From the NCBI RefSeq assembly GCF_023036475.1, contig NZ_JAJQKI010000004.1, positions 310,001-374,000 on the forward strand: a DNA stretch of 64,000 nt, written 5' to 3'. Below are positions 55,443 through 64,000 of the stretch, one piece after another. The notes below the pieces were generated by a model. That model was given only the letters and a program-made list of their open reading frames with translations, did not search any database and was not told the origin of the DNA. Position 1 is the stretch's first letter; the number at the start of each line of letters is the position of its first letter. The position numbers were made by a program, and so were the translations under genes. This DNA comes from Bacillus pinisoli. Lineage in GTDB: Bacteria > Bacillota > Bacilli > Bacillales > SA4.

Positions 55443-56180
55443 CATTTGTTGTAGTATTTTCTTTTCAAGTCTAGATACTTGAACTTGTGATATACCTAAT
55501 CTTGTTGCTACTTCAGATTGTGTTTGATCCTTATAGTAACGGAGAAAGACAATGAGTCTCTCGCGTTCGTCTAAGTCTCGAATGGCTTCCTGAAGTGCAA
55601 TTTTATCAAACCAGCCGGTTTCTGTGTCATCAGCAATTTGGTCAAGAAGTGTGATAGGGTCTCCATCATTTTCATAAACCGTTTCATGAATAGAGGATGG
55701 TGCTCTACTTGCTTCTTGTGCGAGAACGACATCTTCAGGGGATATCTCTAAGCGTTCAGCAATTTCAGTAATGGTTGGTACTCTTCCGTGAATTTTCGAA
55801 AGCTCATCCTTAGCTTTTCGAATTTTATTTCCCATTTCCTTTAAAGATCTGCTTACCTTTACAGTACCATCATCTCTAATGAAACGCTGAATTTCACCGA
55901 TAATCATTGGCACCGCGTATGTTGAAAACTTAACATCATAGGATAAGTCAAATTTATCAACCGACTTCAGTAAACCAATGCAACCAATTTGAAATAAATC
56001 ATCGGGTTCGTATCCTCTGTTTAAGAAGCGTTGGACCACGGACCAGACTAGACGCATATTCTTTTGGACAATTAAGTCCCGAGCTCCCTGCTCGCCAAGC
56101 TGACTTCTTTTTATTAAATCCTTGACCTCATGATCCTTTAAGTATGCCTCGTTCTTTTCTTTTTTGACCTCCACATCCAT
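55422..56180 (-). CDS. sigF: SigF, forespore sigma factor
   Basis: 252 residues. Sigma-70 regions 2 (NMRLVWSVVQRFLNRGYEPDDLFQIGCIGLLKSVDKFDL), 3 and 4 (REREILxxRY-like RERLIVFLRYYKDQTQSEVATRLGISQVQVSRLEK). The first forespore-specific sigma factor. Thirteen bases after spoIIAB, so translated from the spoIIA message. Confidence 0.96.
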   Translation of the reverse strand: MDVEVKKEKNEAYLKDHEVKDLIKRSQLGEQGARDLIVQKNMRLVWSVVQRFLNRGYEPDDLFQIGCIGLLKSVDKFDLSYDVKFSTYAVPMIIGEIQRFIRDDGTVKVSRSLKEMGNKIRKAKDELSKIHGRVPTITEIAERLEISPEDVVLAQEASRAPSSIHETVYENDGDPITLLDQIADDTETGWFDKIALQEAIRDLDERERLIVFLRYYKDQTQSEVATRLGISQVQVSRLEKKILQQMKDRMGV

Positions 56181-56192
56181 ATGCAGTTCTCC

Positions 56193-56633
56193 TTAGTTAC
56201 AAAGCGCTTTGCTCTTCGTTAAATGCTTAGTTAAGCGGATGGTTGTACCATGTGTTTCATGAGATTCAAGTTCAAAATCGTCCATAAAGTTTTCCATTAT
56301 GGTGAAGCCCATTCCAGAACGTTCAAGCTCTGGTTTTGTGGTAAACAACGGCTGACGTGCTTCTTCAATATCACAAATACCAATTCCGTTATCGCGGATT
56401 GTTAAATGTACGGTATGATCATCTAATACCACGGAAATGTAGACGATACCCTCTGGGTTATTTTCATAGCCATGAATAATTGCATTTGTAACAGCTTCTG
56501 AAACGACTGTTTTAATTTCCGTCAATTCATCCATCGTCGGATCTAATTGAGTAATAAACGCTGCCACGGTTACACGGGCAAATGACTCATTTTGACTTAG
56601 CGCAGAAAATTGAAGGTGCATTTCATTTCTCAC
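56193..56633 (-). CDS. spoIIAB: SpoIIAB, anti-sigma-F factor and kinase
   Basis: 146 residues from GTG at 56633, giving the family N-terminus (after the initiator) [28 protein letters not shown] lies upstream. GHKL ATPase with [11 protein letters not shown] (N box), DNGIGI and [14 protein letters not shown]. It holds sigma-F or phosphorylates SpoIIAA. A longer open frame upstream runs into spoIIAA and is not used. Confidence 0.95.
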   Translation of the reverse strand: MRNEMHLQFSALSQNESFARVTVAAFITQLDPTMDELTEIKTVVSEAVTNAIIHGYENNPEGIVYISVVLDDHTVHLTIRDNGIGICDIEEARQPLFTTKPELERSGMGFTIMENFMDDFELESHETHGTTIRLTKHLTKSKALCN

Positions 56634-56634
56634 G

Positions 56635-56985
56635 TTATGCCACCCCCAAAGTCTCAAGTGCAAACTGTTCATTTTCCTCAAGACGGATAATTTTAAACAA
56701 GCCTGACATATCAAATAATCGTTTCACTGCTGGTGATATTGCACATACAACCATTTCTCCACCAGCATTTTTAATTTGTTTATATCTACCCAGAATAACT
56801 CCTAGTCCAGAGCTATCCATGAATGATAGTTGCTCTAAATTTAAGACGATATGATTGATATTATTTTTTTCTAATGATGCTGTTACTTTTGCTCGCAATT
56901 CTTCCGCTGTATGGTGATCTAGTTCACCTGTTAGACGGATGCAAAGTACGCTATGTTTGATTTCTAAGTCAATCGAAAGACTCAC
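56635..56985 (-). CDS. spoIIAA: SpoIIAA, anti-anti-sigma factor
   Basis: 116 residues, STAS fold. The phosphorylated serine lies in [20 protein letters not shown] (Ser58 region). The start is GTG at 56985 with AAGGAGG upstream. First gene of the spoIIA operon. Its dephosphorylated form releases sigma-F from SpoIIAB. Confidence 0.95.
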   Translation of the reverse strand: MSLSIDLEIKHSVLCIRLTGELDHHTAEELRAKVTASLEKNNINHIVLNLEQLSFMDSSGLGVILGRYKQIKNAGGEMVVCAISPAVKRLFDMSGLFKIIRLEENEQFALETLGVA

Positions 56986-57017
56986 TTTTATTCCTCCTTA
57001 ATTTAGGCTAATGAGTC

Positions 57018-57046
57018 ATTTCGATATTTACATTTAGAATTCCTTC
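57018..57046 (-). promoter_or_regulatory. putative sigma-H promoter of spoIIA
   Basis: On the minus strand GAAGGAATT (57046-57038), 12 bases and ATCGAAAT (57025-57018), resembling the sigma-H pattern AGGAWWW-N12-GAAT. It lies 32 bases before the spoIIAA start. The spoIIA operon is sigma-H dependent in B. subtilis. Confidence 0.55.
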
Positions 57047-57090
57047 AAGGTGACAAAACTAGTGCTTATTCGTCTAAATTAGTCAACATA

Positions 57091-58260
57091 CTACCCTGTC
57101 TTCGTGAATAGACCGAAGGAGCGCTTGAATAATTGCCACCAATTAGCCATTTCTACATCTTCAGCAGCTAATATAGGACTTTCGACAATCGTTTTATCAC
57201 TTCTCTTAATAATTAATGTACCTAGTTCGTCTCCTTTTGTAATAGGAGCTTTCACATTTTCATTAAGTACTACTTCTTGTGAAACATCATCAATGTTTTC
57301 GCCTTTTTTGGTTAACACAGAGATGCTCTCAGATGTTACGACATCCACATATTTCTGACTTCCTTTGCTCACCTTCGTTTTTCCAACCACAGCCGAACGA
57401 TCTAACATTGGGTGTGTTTTATATTGACTAAAGGCGAAATCAAGCATTTTGGTTACTTGAGCATTACGATCTTTTGGAGTGGGAGCCCCCATTACAACCG
57501 CGATTACACGCATATCATCTTTTTTCGCTGTAGCAGTTAAGCAATATTTTGCTTCACTTGTGTAACCTGTCTTTAACCCATCTACTCCAGGATAAAATTT
57601 AACGAGTCGATTTGTATTGACTAACCAGAATTTCTTTTCCGTATCTTGACGGAGATAATCCTCATATAAGCTTGTAAACTTCGTTATTAGATCATACTTT
57701 AATAATTCCTTTGCCATAATGGCCATATCATGGGCCGTACTATAATGGTTTTCTGCTGGAAGACCAGTTGGATTCACAAAATTCGTGTTACCCAGTTCAA
57801 GCTCTTTCACCTTATCGTTCATCATCTTAACGAAAGCTTCCTCTGATCCTGCAATTCTTTCAGCCATTGCAACAGAAGCATCATTACCAGACGCGATTGC
57901 AATTCCTTTTAACATTTCTTCTACAGTCATTTCTTCGCCTGGTTCAAGGAAGATTTGAGAACCTCCCATTGAGGCAGCATATTCACTTGTTCTAATTTTT
58001 TCATCTAACGTAAGACTTCCACGATCAATTGCTTCCATAATTAGAATCATGGTCATTATTTTCGTCATACTTGCTGGCGGTAGCTTTTCATTACTGTTTT
58101 TGTCATAAAGAATTGTGCCAGTATCTCTTTCAATTAATATTGCTGATTTTGCCTTGTCTGCTAGTTCTACTTGTGATTCTTCAGCCATCGTTATTGCTGG
58201 AAATATCAATGATAAAGCTAATGACATGTATACGACGCGTTGTAAAATTGGTTTTATCAT
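57091..58260 (-). CDS. dacF: DacF, sporulation D-alanyl-D-alanine carboxypeptidase
   Basis: 389 residues. Signal peptide (about 1-26), S64-x-x-K67 (SMTK), SGN (IASGNDASVAM) and KTG (GLKTGYTSEAKY), then a C-terminal beta domain and amphipathic anchor. Forespore-side carboxypeptidase that affects cortex cross-linking, immediately upstream of spoIIA as in B. subtilis. GGAGGGG lies about nine bases before the ATG. Confidence 0.94.
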   Translation of the reverse strand: MIKPILQRVVYMSLALSLIFPAITMAEESQVELADKAKSAILIERDTGTILYDKNSNEKLPPASMTKIMTMILIMEAIDRGSLTLDEKIRTSEYAASMGGSQIFLEPGEEMTVEEMLKGIAIASGNDASVAMAERIAGSEEAFVKMMNDKVKELELGNTNFVNPTGLPAENHYSTAHDMAIMAKELLKYDLITKFTSLYEDYLRQDTEKKFWLVNTNRLVKFYPGVDGLKTGYTSEAKYCLTATAKKDDMRVIAVVMGAPTPKDRNAQVTKMLDFAFSQYKTHPMLDRSAVVGKTKVSKGSQKYVDVVTSESISVLTKKGENIDDVSQEVVLNENVKAPITKGDELGTLIIKRSDKTIVESPILAAEDVEMANWWQLFKRSFGLFTKTG

Positions 58261-58291
58261 TTACAGAACCCCTCCATTCTTTATAGATGAC

Positions 58292-58319
58292 ATTTTTACC
58301 AATAAAAGGACATTTATAC
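58292..58319 (-). promoter_or_regulatory. putative sigma-F/G promoter of dacF
   Basis: On the minus strand GTATA (58319-58315), 14 bases and GGTAAAAAT (58300-58292), close to the sigma-F pattern (GYATA, about 15, GGNNANANT). It lies 31 bases before the dacF ATG. Confidence 0.5.
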
Positions 58320-58369
58320 AACTTTATGAAAAAATAACCAGTTTTTTTATAAAGGTGACTTCCACGAGA

Positions 58370-58482
58370 TTCCTGATAAACAAACCGTTTTTACTGATAA
58401 ACCAATTAAAATTCCTGATATAGCTTGGAATTTACTGATATGCTTGAAAAATTCATGATAAAGTGTAAATTTTTCCAGATAA
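58370..58482. repeat. degenerate array with 20-21-bp period (CTGATAA motif)
   Basis: CTGATA at 58373, 58394, 58415 and 58435, ATGATA at 58455 and CAGATA near 58476 give six motifs at steps of 20-21 bases. The T-rich base pairs before each motif (TTCC or TTTA) also recur. It lies between the dacF promoter and a two-way terminator. Confidence 0.6.
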
Positions 58483-58486
58483 ACAT

Positions 58487-58520
58487 AAAAAAGGTAGAGT
58501 GATCATCACTTTACCTTTTT
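58487..58520. terminator. bidirectional terminator downstream of the M20 peptidase gene
   Basis: AAAAGGTA-AGTGAT / ATCACT-TACCTTTT stem with T runs on both strands. Confidence 0.8.
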
Positions 58521-58559
58521 GCTCGCCCGAAGCTAACTACTATTTTATTTTTGATACAG

Positions 58560-58603
58560 GACGCTCGCGGCGCTTCTCGCCTGCGGGGTCTCGCATCCCT
58601 CCA
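58560..58603. repeat. GC-rich dispersed-repeat-like element
   Basis: A 44-bp GC-rich stretch (GACGCTCGCGGCGCTTCTCG, then CCTGCGGGGTCTCGCATCC) in an AT-rich gap between dacF and the M20 gene. It carries a small inner hairpin GGCG/CGCC. It resembles GC-rich dispersed repeats found near genes of many Bacillaceae. Origin unknown. Confidence 0.4.
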
Positions 58604-58632
58604 CTACAATCAACTGTTCAAAAAAATCAACA

Positions 58633-59778
58633 CTATTCTTTAACACAGCTATGTTTTATAAGCATTTCTGCTAATAAAGCGGCTCTATAAGGAAGGTTAG
58701 AAATAGATACGTGTTCACTTTCTTGATGAGCCCCTCCCCCTAAAGGACCTAACCCATCAATAGTGGGGATACCGATACCAGCTGTTAAATTACCATCACT
58801 AGCACCACCAGAGGCTCCTTCTTCTAATTCATATCCATGTACACGAGCGATCTCACGGAGTTCTTCATATAGTTGTATTACTTGCTCCGTTCTCTCTAGT
58901 GGAAACCTCTCCATTGAACCAGCAACCTCCACTTTGGTACCTGTTATATAATGAGGTCGATTTAGAATAGCATGTTGAAGCTTCTCCGCTTGTTCCTTCT
59001 TCGTTATGCGTACATCAATTTCTGCATAAGCTTCTTTTGCTATTACATTTGATCTTGTTCCTCCGTGAATAACGCCAATATTTATGGAAATTCCTTCTTC
59101 TTGGTTAGACAGCTTTTTTAAGTCAATAATTTGGTGGGCTAACTCCTCAATCGCACTTGCTCCATCCCAAGCATTGATTCCAGCGTGAGCAGCAATCCCC
59201 TCTACTTTCATCGTAAATTTACCCACCCCTTTTCTTGCTGTCTTGACAGCACCATTAGGTTCTATACTAGATTCTGGAATAAATACGACCTTACTTTTTT
59301 GTGCTTCTTCCAAAATTAATCCTTTTGATTCATTACTTCCAATCTCTTCATCTGTTGTTACTAATAAGACGATATTACAATTCCCTTTAACGTTTAGTTC
59401 CTTTACAGCTTTTATCGCCCAAAGGGAGATTGTTAGTCCACCCTTCATATCAAAAACGCCAGGACCATATAAAAAATCTCCTTCTTCCTTTAAAGGAAGC
59501 ACACCTTCATCCCAAACTGTATCCAAATGACCGATGATTAGTATCTGTTCCGAATTTTCATGATTTCCATATGTAAATTTGTACTGATTTCCGACTGTTT
59601 CTTTTTCAATTATGGTAATGTCTCCACCAATAAGTTGCGTAAATTCACGTTTTAGTTCTTTTCCACACAGGTCAACTAATTGCTTGTTCAGAGAAGGTGA
59701 TTCCGCTTTTGTAAGTCGTATAAGCGTATCTTTTATATTTGTTTTATTTGCTTTTAAATAATCTAATACTTGTGACAA
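58633..59778 (-). CDS. M20-family metallopeptidase (carboxypeptidase G2-like)
   Basis: 381 residues. Zinc ligands in GHLDTVWDEG (about 83-92), the bridging Asp in GPGVFDMKGG (about 111), the catalytic Glu in TTDEEIGSNES, and the dimerisation domain (about 180-295) with a later GGASDGN and a final His. Glutamate-carboxypeptidase subgroup; candidates are folate or N-acyl-amino-acid substrates. The start is TTG at 59778, with AAGGGAG seven bases upstream. It has no signal peptide. Not part of the deo/pdp operon. Confidence 0.85.
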   Translation of the reverse strand: MSQVLDYLKANKTNIKDTLIRLTKAESPSLNKQLVDLCGKELKREFTQLIGGDITIIEKETVGNQYKFTYGNHENSEQILIIGHLDTVWDEGVLPLKEEGDFLYGPGVFDMKGGLTISLWAIKAVKELNVKGNCNIVLLVTTDEEIGSNESKGLILEEAQKSKVVFIPESSIEPNGAVKTARKGVGKFTMKVEGIAAHAGINAWDGASAIEELAHQIIDLKKLSNQEEGISINIGVIHGGTRSNVIAKEAYAEIDVRITKKEQAEKLQHAILNRPHYITGTKVEVAGSMERFPLERTEQVIQLYEELREIARVHGYELEEGASGGASDGNLTAGIGIPTIDGLGPLGGGAHQESEHVSISNLPYRAALLAEMLIKHSCVKE

Positions 59779-59922
59779 AACGATACTCCCTTTCTTCCAT
59801 TAATCTCTATATTTCTCTCACGGTCTGTATCAACCAAGGAGGAATAAATACTTAAAATATGGTAAATGAAAAAGAATCTTACGGTCAAGTGAATTAAGAA
59901 ATTTCAGAAAATAACATATAAA

Positions 59923-59957
59923 AATATACCTCCCTTTATTTCCTAGAGAGGTATATT
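59923..59957 (-). terminator. terminator after pdp
   Basis: AATATACC-TC / GA-GGTATATT stem followed on the minus strand by TTTTTATA. It is 120 bases past the pdp stop. The intervening bases 59958-60076 hold a second imperfect GGGAG/CTCCC hairpin. Confidence 0.6.
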
Positions 59958-60076
59958 ACAAATTGTTGTTCATTTCAGTACGAAAGACGCTCACTTAACA
60001 CAGGCTAGAGATTAGGAGGGTATTTTCAGTGTTCTCCTGTGGTGTCTCCCTTACAAATCCTTAAAAATGCATTATA

Positions 60077-61381
60077 CTAAGCATCTATCGTCTCGTAAAT
60101 AAGAGTTGGAGCAGCAACAGGGTGATCAACTAGCTTGATCGCAGTACGAATGCTCTCCATAATTTCTTGAATGTCTTCTTGGTTACTATGGATTGTTACG
60201 AGTGAATCCCCTACTTGAACACGGTCACCTATTTTTTTATTTAACTCGAGACCTACTGCTAAATCAATCTCCGACTCTTTAGTTGCGCGTCCAGCCCCTA
60301 ATTTCATCGCGGCAGTGCCTATTTCATCCGCAATTATTTCTGACACATACCCTTCTTTATCGGCAGTTAGCTCGATAATATAGGTGGCAGTCGGAAGTTT
60401 TGTGGGATCATCTACAACGGTTTCATCGCCACCTTGGTTTCGTAAAAATGTCTTAAACGAAGCGAGTGCTTGGCCTGATTGCATGGATTGAATAAGTAAT
60501 TCTCTAGCTTCTTCAATTGTACTAGCTTTCTCTGCAAGACAAACCATTTGACTACCCAGTACAAGACACAACTCCTCTAAGTCCTTTGGCCCTTTACCTT
60601 GTAATGTATCAATGGCTTCTTTTACTTCTAACGCGTTTCCTATAGCAAATCCTAGTGGCTGACTCATATCTGAAATGATGGCCATTGTTTTACGACCTAC
60701 ATTATTACCGATCTCAACCATTGCCTTAGCTAAGACCTTGGCATCTTCTAGATCTTTCATAAATGCCCCAGCCCCAGTTTTGACATCGAGTACGATAGCA
60801 TCTGCACCTGCAGCAATTTTTTTACTCATGATTGAGCTCGCAATAAGAGGTACAGTGTTAACAGTAGCTGTAACATCTCGAAGAGCGTATAGCTTTTTAT
60901 CCGCAGGGGTCAAATTACCACTTTGACCGATTACAGCTAGCTTATGCTGATTGACTAAAGATACAAATTGCTCATTTGTGATTTCCACATTAAAGCCTTC
61001 TACCGCTTCAAGTTTGTCAATGGTTCCCCCAGTATGCCCAAGGCCTCTACCAGACATTTTTGCAACCGGCACACCGACTGAAGCAACTAATGGGCCTAAT
61101 ACAAGAGTGGTCGTATCACCGACACCTCCCGTACTATGCTTATCCACTTTAATTCCCTCAATCATGGACAAATCAATTTGATCTCCAGATTCAACCATTG
61201 CCATCGTTAAGTCCGCACGCTCTTGGCTTGTCATATCTTTAAAATAGACGGCCATCGCAAATGCACTCATCTGGTAATCTGGTATATCACCTTTTGTATA
61301 GCCTTGGATAATAAAATGAATTTCTTCTTTCGTTAAAGCGATTCCATCACGCTTTTTCTGTATTAAGTCTACCATTCTCAT
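60077..61381 (-). CDS. pdp: pyrimidine-nucleoside phosphorylase
   Basis: 434 residues. Phosphorolysis of uridine and thymidine. N-terminal helical domain ([20 protein letters not shown]), the phosphate-binding [13 protein letters not shown] (about 81-93), [16 protein letters not shown], and a C-terminal barrel-hybrid domain. The start MRMVDLI agrees with the family. In B. subtilis pdp is in a different operon; here it is beside the purine nucleoside phosphorylases but beyond a terminator. Confidence 0.94.
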   Translation of the reverse strand: MRMVDLIQKKRDGIALTKEEIHFIIQGYTKGDIPDYQMSAFAMAVYFKDMTSQERADLTMAMVESGDQIDLSMIEGIKVDKHSTGGVGDTTTLVLGPLVASVGVPVAKMSGRGLGHTGGTIDKLEAVEGFNVEITNEQFVSLVNQHKLAVIGQSGNLTPADKKLYALRDVTATVNTVPLIASSIMSKKIAAGADAIVLDVKTGAGAFMKDLEDAKVLAKAMVEIGNNVGRKTMAIISDMSQPLGFAIGNALEVKEAIDTLQGKGPKDLEELCLVLGSQMVCLAEKASTIEEARELLIQSMQSGQALASFKTFLRNQGGDETVVDDPTKLPTATYIIELTADKEGYVSEIIADEIGTAAMKLGAGRATKESEIDLAVGLELNKKIGDRVQVGDSLVTIHSNQEDIQEIMESIRTAIKLVDHPVAAPTLIYETIDA

Positions 61382-61473
61382 TCTTCATCATCCTTTAGGT
61401 TCATTATCTACCCGAATCTTTGGAAAGTTTGGGTTTGCAAAGGTTCTCTCACCTAAATTTCTTAAGTAAATTC

Positions 61474-61503
61474 GAAAAAGAAAGGGTCACCGAAGACCCT
61501 TCC
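61474..61503 (-). terminator. terminator after the deoB-pnp operon
   Basis: AAGGGTC / GACCCTT stem just past the stop of the second phosphorylase, followed by TTTCTTTTTC on the minus strand. Confidence 0.8.
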
Positions 61504-61508
61504 AATTG

Positions 61509-62330
61509 TTATACTGCTGCAAGAAATTCTTTTACAAGCTGAATAAATTTCGGCTTTGTACGGTTTGCTACTTCTACTACTTGTTCATGTGTTAATGGCT
61601 CTAACTCTTCTCCGATTGCCATATCTGTAATACAAGAAATTCCTAGTACTTTTACGCCCATATGACTAGCGACAATGACTTCTGGTACCGTTGACATTCC
61701 AATCGTATCAGCACCAAGGTTACGAAGCATAATGAGTTCTGCAGGTGTCATATAAGTTGGCCCTGTAATACCCGCATAAACGCCTTGTTGCACTTTAATA
61801 GAAAGGTTGTTTGCTACTTCCTTTGCTTTTTCAATGTATTCTTTTGTATATGCACGGCTCATATCTGGGAAACGTGGTCCTAGTTCAGATTCGTTAGGTC
61901 CAATTAAAGGGTTTTGTCCTGTCATATTTAAGTGATCCTCAATAAGCATCAAATCACCTGGTTCGAACTCTTTATTCATACCACCACAAGCATTTGTCAC
62001 TACGATTGAATGAACACCTAACCCTTTCATTACACGCACTGGGAATGTAACTTCTTGCATGGAATATCCCTCGTAGAAATGAAATCTACCTTGCATCGCA
62101 ATAACAGCTTTACCTTTTAACTTACCGATTACAAGCTTTCCAGCATGACCTTCAACTGTTGAGACTGGGAAATTAGGAATTTGCTCATAGTCAATTTTTA
62201 CAGCATCTTCTATTTCATCTGCCAATTCACCTAATCCAGAACCAAGGATTAGACCGAATTCAGGCTTTACTTTTGCTTGTTCTTCTATGTATGCTACTGC
62301 TTCGTTCATTTTTACTAATACGTTATCCAT
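61509..62330 (-). CDS. purine-nucleoside phosphorylase (second tandem copy)
   Basis: 273 residues, trimeric PNP family. GLILGSGLGELADEI, STVEGHAGKLVIG, MQGRFHFYEGY, VVTNACGGMN and MSTVPEVIVASH match both the phosphate and purine-binding sites. The ATG overlaps the stop of the upstream paralog by one base (TAATG), so the pair is translationally coupled. B. subtilis has one such gene (punA/pupG) here. Confidence 0.92.
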   Translation of the reverse strand: MDNVLVKMNEAVAYIEEQAKVKPEFGLILGSGLGELADEIEDAVKIDYEQIPNFPVSTVEGHAGKLVIGKLKGKAVIAMQGRFHFYEGYSMQEVTFPVRVMKGLGVHSIVVTNACGGMNKEFEPGDLMLIEDHLNMTGQNPLIGPNESELGPRFPDMSRAYTKEYIEKAKEVANNLSIKVQQGVYAGITGPTYMTPAELIMLRNLGADTIGMSTVPEVIVASHMGVKVLGISCITDMAIGEELEPLTHEQVVEVANRTKPKFIQLVKEFLAAV

Positions 62331-63157
62331 TATTGATTTCCTCCCATTTCCTTTACAACCTCTTTCACAAGTGAAAGGAAGCTTGCTTTTGCCATAGCTG
62401 TTGTTTCCATAACTTCATCATGCGTAAGTGGTTGATCTAAAATCCCTGCTGCCATATTTGAGATACATGAAATGCCAAGAACTCGTAATCCTGAATGTCT
62501 TGCTACAATTACTTCTGGTACTGTTGACATCCCTACAGCATCTCCACCAAGTTTACGAATCATTCTAATTTCTGCAGGCGTTTCATATGATGGCCCTGTA
62601 TTTCCAAGATAGACACCTTGTTGTAAATCAACACCAATACGTCCTGCTACCGTTTTAGCCAGTTCTTGAAGTTTTGGACAGTAAGCATTAGACATATCTG
62701 GGAAACGAACACCAAAGGCTGGATCATTTTTACCAATCAATGGGTTTTGACTCATATTATTAATATGATCTGTAATTAGCATTAAGTCTCCAGGCTTAAA
62801 TGCCGTATTAACCCCTCCTGCAGCATTCGTGACAATGACCATTTCTACGCCTATTTCTTTCATAACTCTTACAGGAAACGTTACTTTATTTAGACTGTAG
62901 CCTTCATAAAAATGAAAGCGCCCTTGCATAGCTACTACCTGAACACCTTCAAGCTCACCTATCACTAACTGCCCTGCGTGCCCCTCTACAGTGGAAACTG
63001 GGAATTCTGGTATTTCGTGATAAGGAATCTGAACAGGATTTGAAATTTCGTCCGCTAACACACCTAGACCAGACCCTAAAATTAATCCAATTTTCGGTGT
63101 AGCTTGCATTTTCTCCTTTATATACTGAGCAGATTTTTCAATAATTGCTTTTTCCAT
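62330..63157 (-). CDS. punA: purine-nucleoside phosphorylase (first tandem copy)
   Basis: 275 residues, trimeric PNP family, with GLILGSGLGVLADEI, STVEGHAGQLVIG, MQGRFHFYEGY, VVTNAAGGVN and MSTVPEVIVARH. Very similar to the next gene through most of its length, which indicates tandem duplication. Follows deoB with a one-base gap, the arrangement of B. subtilis drm-punA. Substrates are guanosine, inosine and their deoxy forms; possible specialisation of the two copies is unknown. Confidence 0.92.
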   Translation of the reverse strand: MEKAIIEKSAQYIKEKMQATPKIGLILGSGLGVLADEISNPVQIPYHEIPEFPVSTVEGHAGQLVIGELEGVQVVAMQGRFHFYEGYSLNKVTFPVRVMKEIGVEMVIVTNAAGGVNTAFKPGDLMLITDHINNMSQNPLIGKNDPAFGVRFPDMSNAYCPKLQELAKTVAGRIGVDLQQGVYLGNTGPSYETPAEIRMIRKLGGDAVGMSTVPEVIVARHSGLRVLGISCISNMAAGILDQPLTHDEVMETTAMAKASFLSLVKEVVKEMGGNQ

Positions 63158-63158
63158 A

Positions 63159-64000
63159 TTATGACCCCTTTTTTAATTCTTTTAAAAAGCTTTTTCCGAA
63201 TTCCGGCATTGTTACTTGGAAATTTTCTGATATAGTCGCACCCACATCTGCAAATGTAGACCTTATACTTAGTTCTTCTGTTTGACTAAATGAAGGACTG
63301 TAGACTAATAACGGAACATACTCCCTTGTGTGATCTGTACCTTGATGTGTAGGGTCGTTACCATGATCTGCAGTAATAATGAGTAAATCGTCTTCGTTTA
63401 AGTTATTTAATACTTCTGGAAGTCGAGTGTCATACTCTTCTAGTGCCTGACCGTACCCAGCAGGATCTCGTCGGTGACCATAAATGGCATCAAAATCAAC
63501 AAGATTTAAAAAGCTTAAACCAGTAAATTCAGCCTTAGTCGTATTAACCAATTGATCCATCCCGTCCATATTCGATTTCGTTCGAATGGACTGTGTCACT
63601 CCCTCACCATCATATATATCAGAGATTTTCCCGATAGCAATCACATCTAGCTTTTGATCTGCTAATTCATTCATGACCGTTCTTCCAAAAGGCTTTAGGG
63701 CATAATCGTGACGGTTCGTTGTTCTTTTAAAGTCTCCAGGTTCACCAATAAACGGTCTTGCGATAATTCGTCCGACCATGTATTTTTCATCTAGTGTAAT
63801 TTTTCTTGCAAATTCGCAAATTTTATATTGTTCCTCAATCGGAATAATTTCTTCATGAGCCGCTATTTGTAAAACGGAATCAGCTGAGGTATATACAATA
63901 AGTGCACCTGTATCCATATGTTCTTTACCAAGTTCATCTAATATTTCAGTTCCTGAAGCCGGTTTATTCCCTATTATTTTTCTACCTGTAAACTCTTCTA
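63159..64000 (-). CDS. deoB: phosphopentomutase DeoB (C-terminal part, cut by the window end)
   Basis: About 280 codons of open frame run to position 64000 without a start; the family has about 394 residues, so roughly the first 115 are outside. Alkaline-phosphatase-superfamily metal ligands are in [22 protein letters not shown]. The upstream part reads [26 protein letters not shown], with substrate-loop Gly/Thr. Converts ribose 5-phosphate and ribose 1-phosphate. An internal ATG at 63917 is not the start. Confidence 0.93.
   Translation of the reverse strand, partial: EEFTGRKIIGNKPASGTEILDELGKEHMDTGALIVYTSADSVLQIAAHEEIIPIEEQYKICEFARKITLDEKYMVGRIIARPFIGEPGDFKRTTNRHDYALKPFGRTVMNELADQKLDVIAIGKISDIYDGEGVTQSIRTKSNMDGMDQLVNTTKAEFTGLSFLNLVDFDAIYGHRRDPAGYGQALEEYDTRLPEVLNNLNEDDLLIITADHGNDPTHQGTDHTREYVPLLVYSPSFSQTEELSIRSTFADVGATISENFQVTMPEFGKSFLKELKKGS

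Noticed and set aside
58370-58482. Possible CRISPR-like array
   Set aside because: Units are only 6-10 matched bases at 20-21-bp spacing. There are no spacers of 30+ bases, no identical repeats and no cas genes in the window.

Overview
The window is a contiguous stretch of an AT-rich, endospore-forming Bacillaceae chromosome (Bacillus in the broad sense). Gene content and order follow the Bacillus subtilis segment that runs gudB-ypbHGFED-recQ-ypbB-fer ... sigX-rsiX ... resABCDE-rluB-spmBA-dacB-ypuI-scpBA-ypuF-ribTHAED-ppiB-ypuA-lysA-spoVA-sigF-spoIIAB-spoIIAA-dacF ... punA-deoB. Most genes lie on the minus strand. The plus-strand genes are cotJABC, fer, ypuF and ypuA. No rRNA, tRNA, CRISPR array, prophage or complete IS element was seen.

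Layout. 0-11.2 kb: glutamate dehydrogenase with a consensus cre box, a MecA paralog, a MerR regulator with a CarH/LitR-type B12-binding domain, the ypb genes, and an inserted cotJABC spore-coat operon. 11.5-16 kb: ferredoxin, an M23/LysM endopeptidase, the autoregulated sigX-rsiX pair and a histidine phosphatase. 16-26.8 kb is an insertion relative to B. subtilis. It holds an app-type peptide ABC transporter (D-F-A-B-C order) and a cobalamin cluster with riboswitch, btuF, btuC, a btuD-cbiZ fusion and a frameshifted cobD/cbiB remnant. 26.9-33 kb: the resABC and resDE redox/cytochrome c maturation genes. 33-42 kb: rluB, spmBA-dacB (cortex), an extended Fe/Mn superoxide dismutase, and scpAB (chromosome condensation). 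41.2-46 kb: the riboflavin operon under an FMN riboswitch. 46-50 kb: a new 40-residue ORF, ppiB, ypuA and lysA. 50-58.3 kb: the complete spoVA operon, spoIIAA-AB-sigF and dacF. 58.6-64 kb: an M20 peptidase and nucleoside salvage (pdp, two tandem purine nucleoside phosphorylases, and deoB cut by the window end).

Three kinds of intergenic structure stand out. First, a MITE-like family (full length about 193 bp) has imperfect ~28-bp terminal inverted repeats starting GGCT(C/G)TTTTC. Two copies have perfect 8-bp target duplications and others have decayed ones; one copy sits inside the rib operon leader. Second, three arrays of short degenerate motifs recur every 20-21 bp (two helical turns), near the SOD gene, between the rib leader and the 40-residue ORF, and upstream of dacF. 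Third, there are REP-like and GC-rich hairpin elements.

The window also contains several connected B12 features: riboswitch-controlled uptake, CbiZ salvage, a broken CbiB (the enzyme that should consume the CbiZ product), and a regulator with the adenosylcobalamin-binding signature of CarH photoreceptors. All functional assignments come from reading sequence and recalling families. No database search was run.
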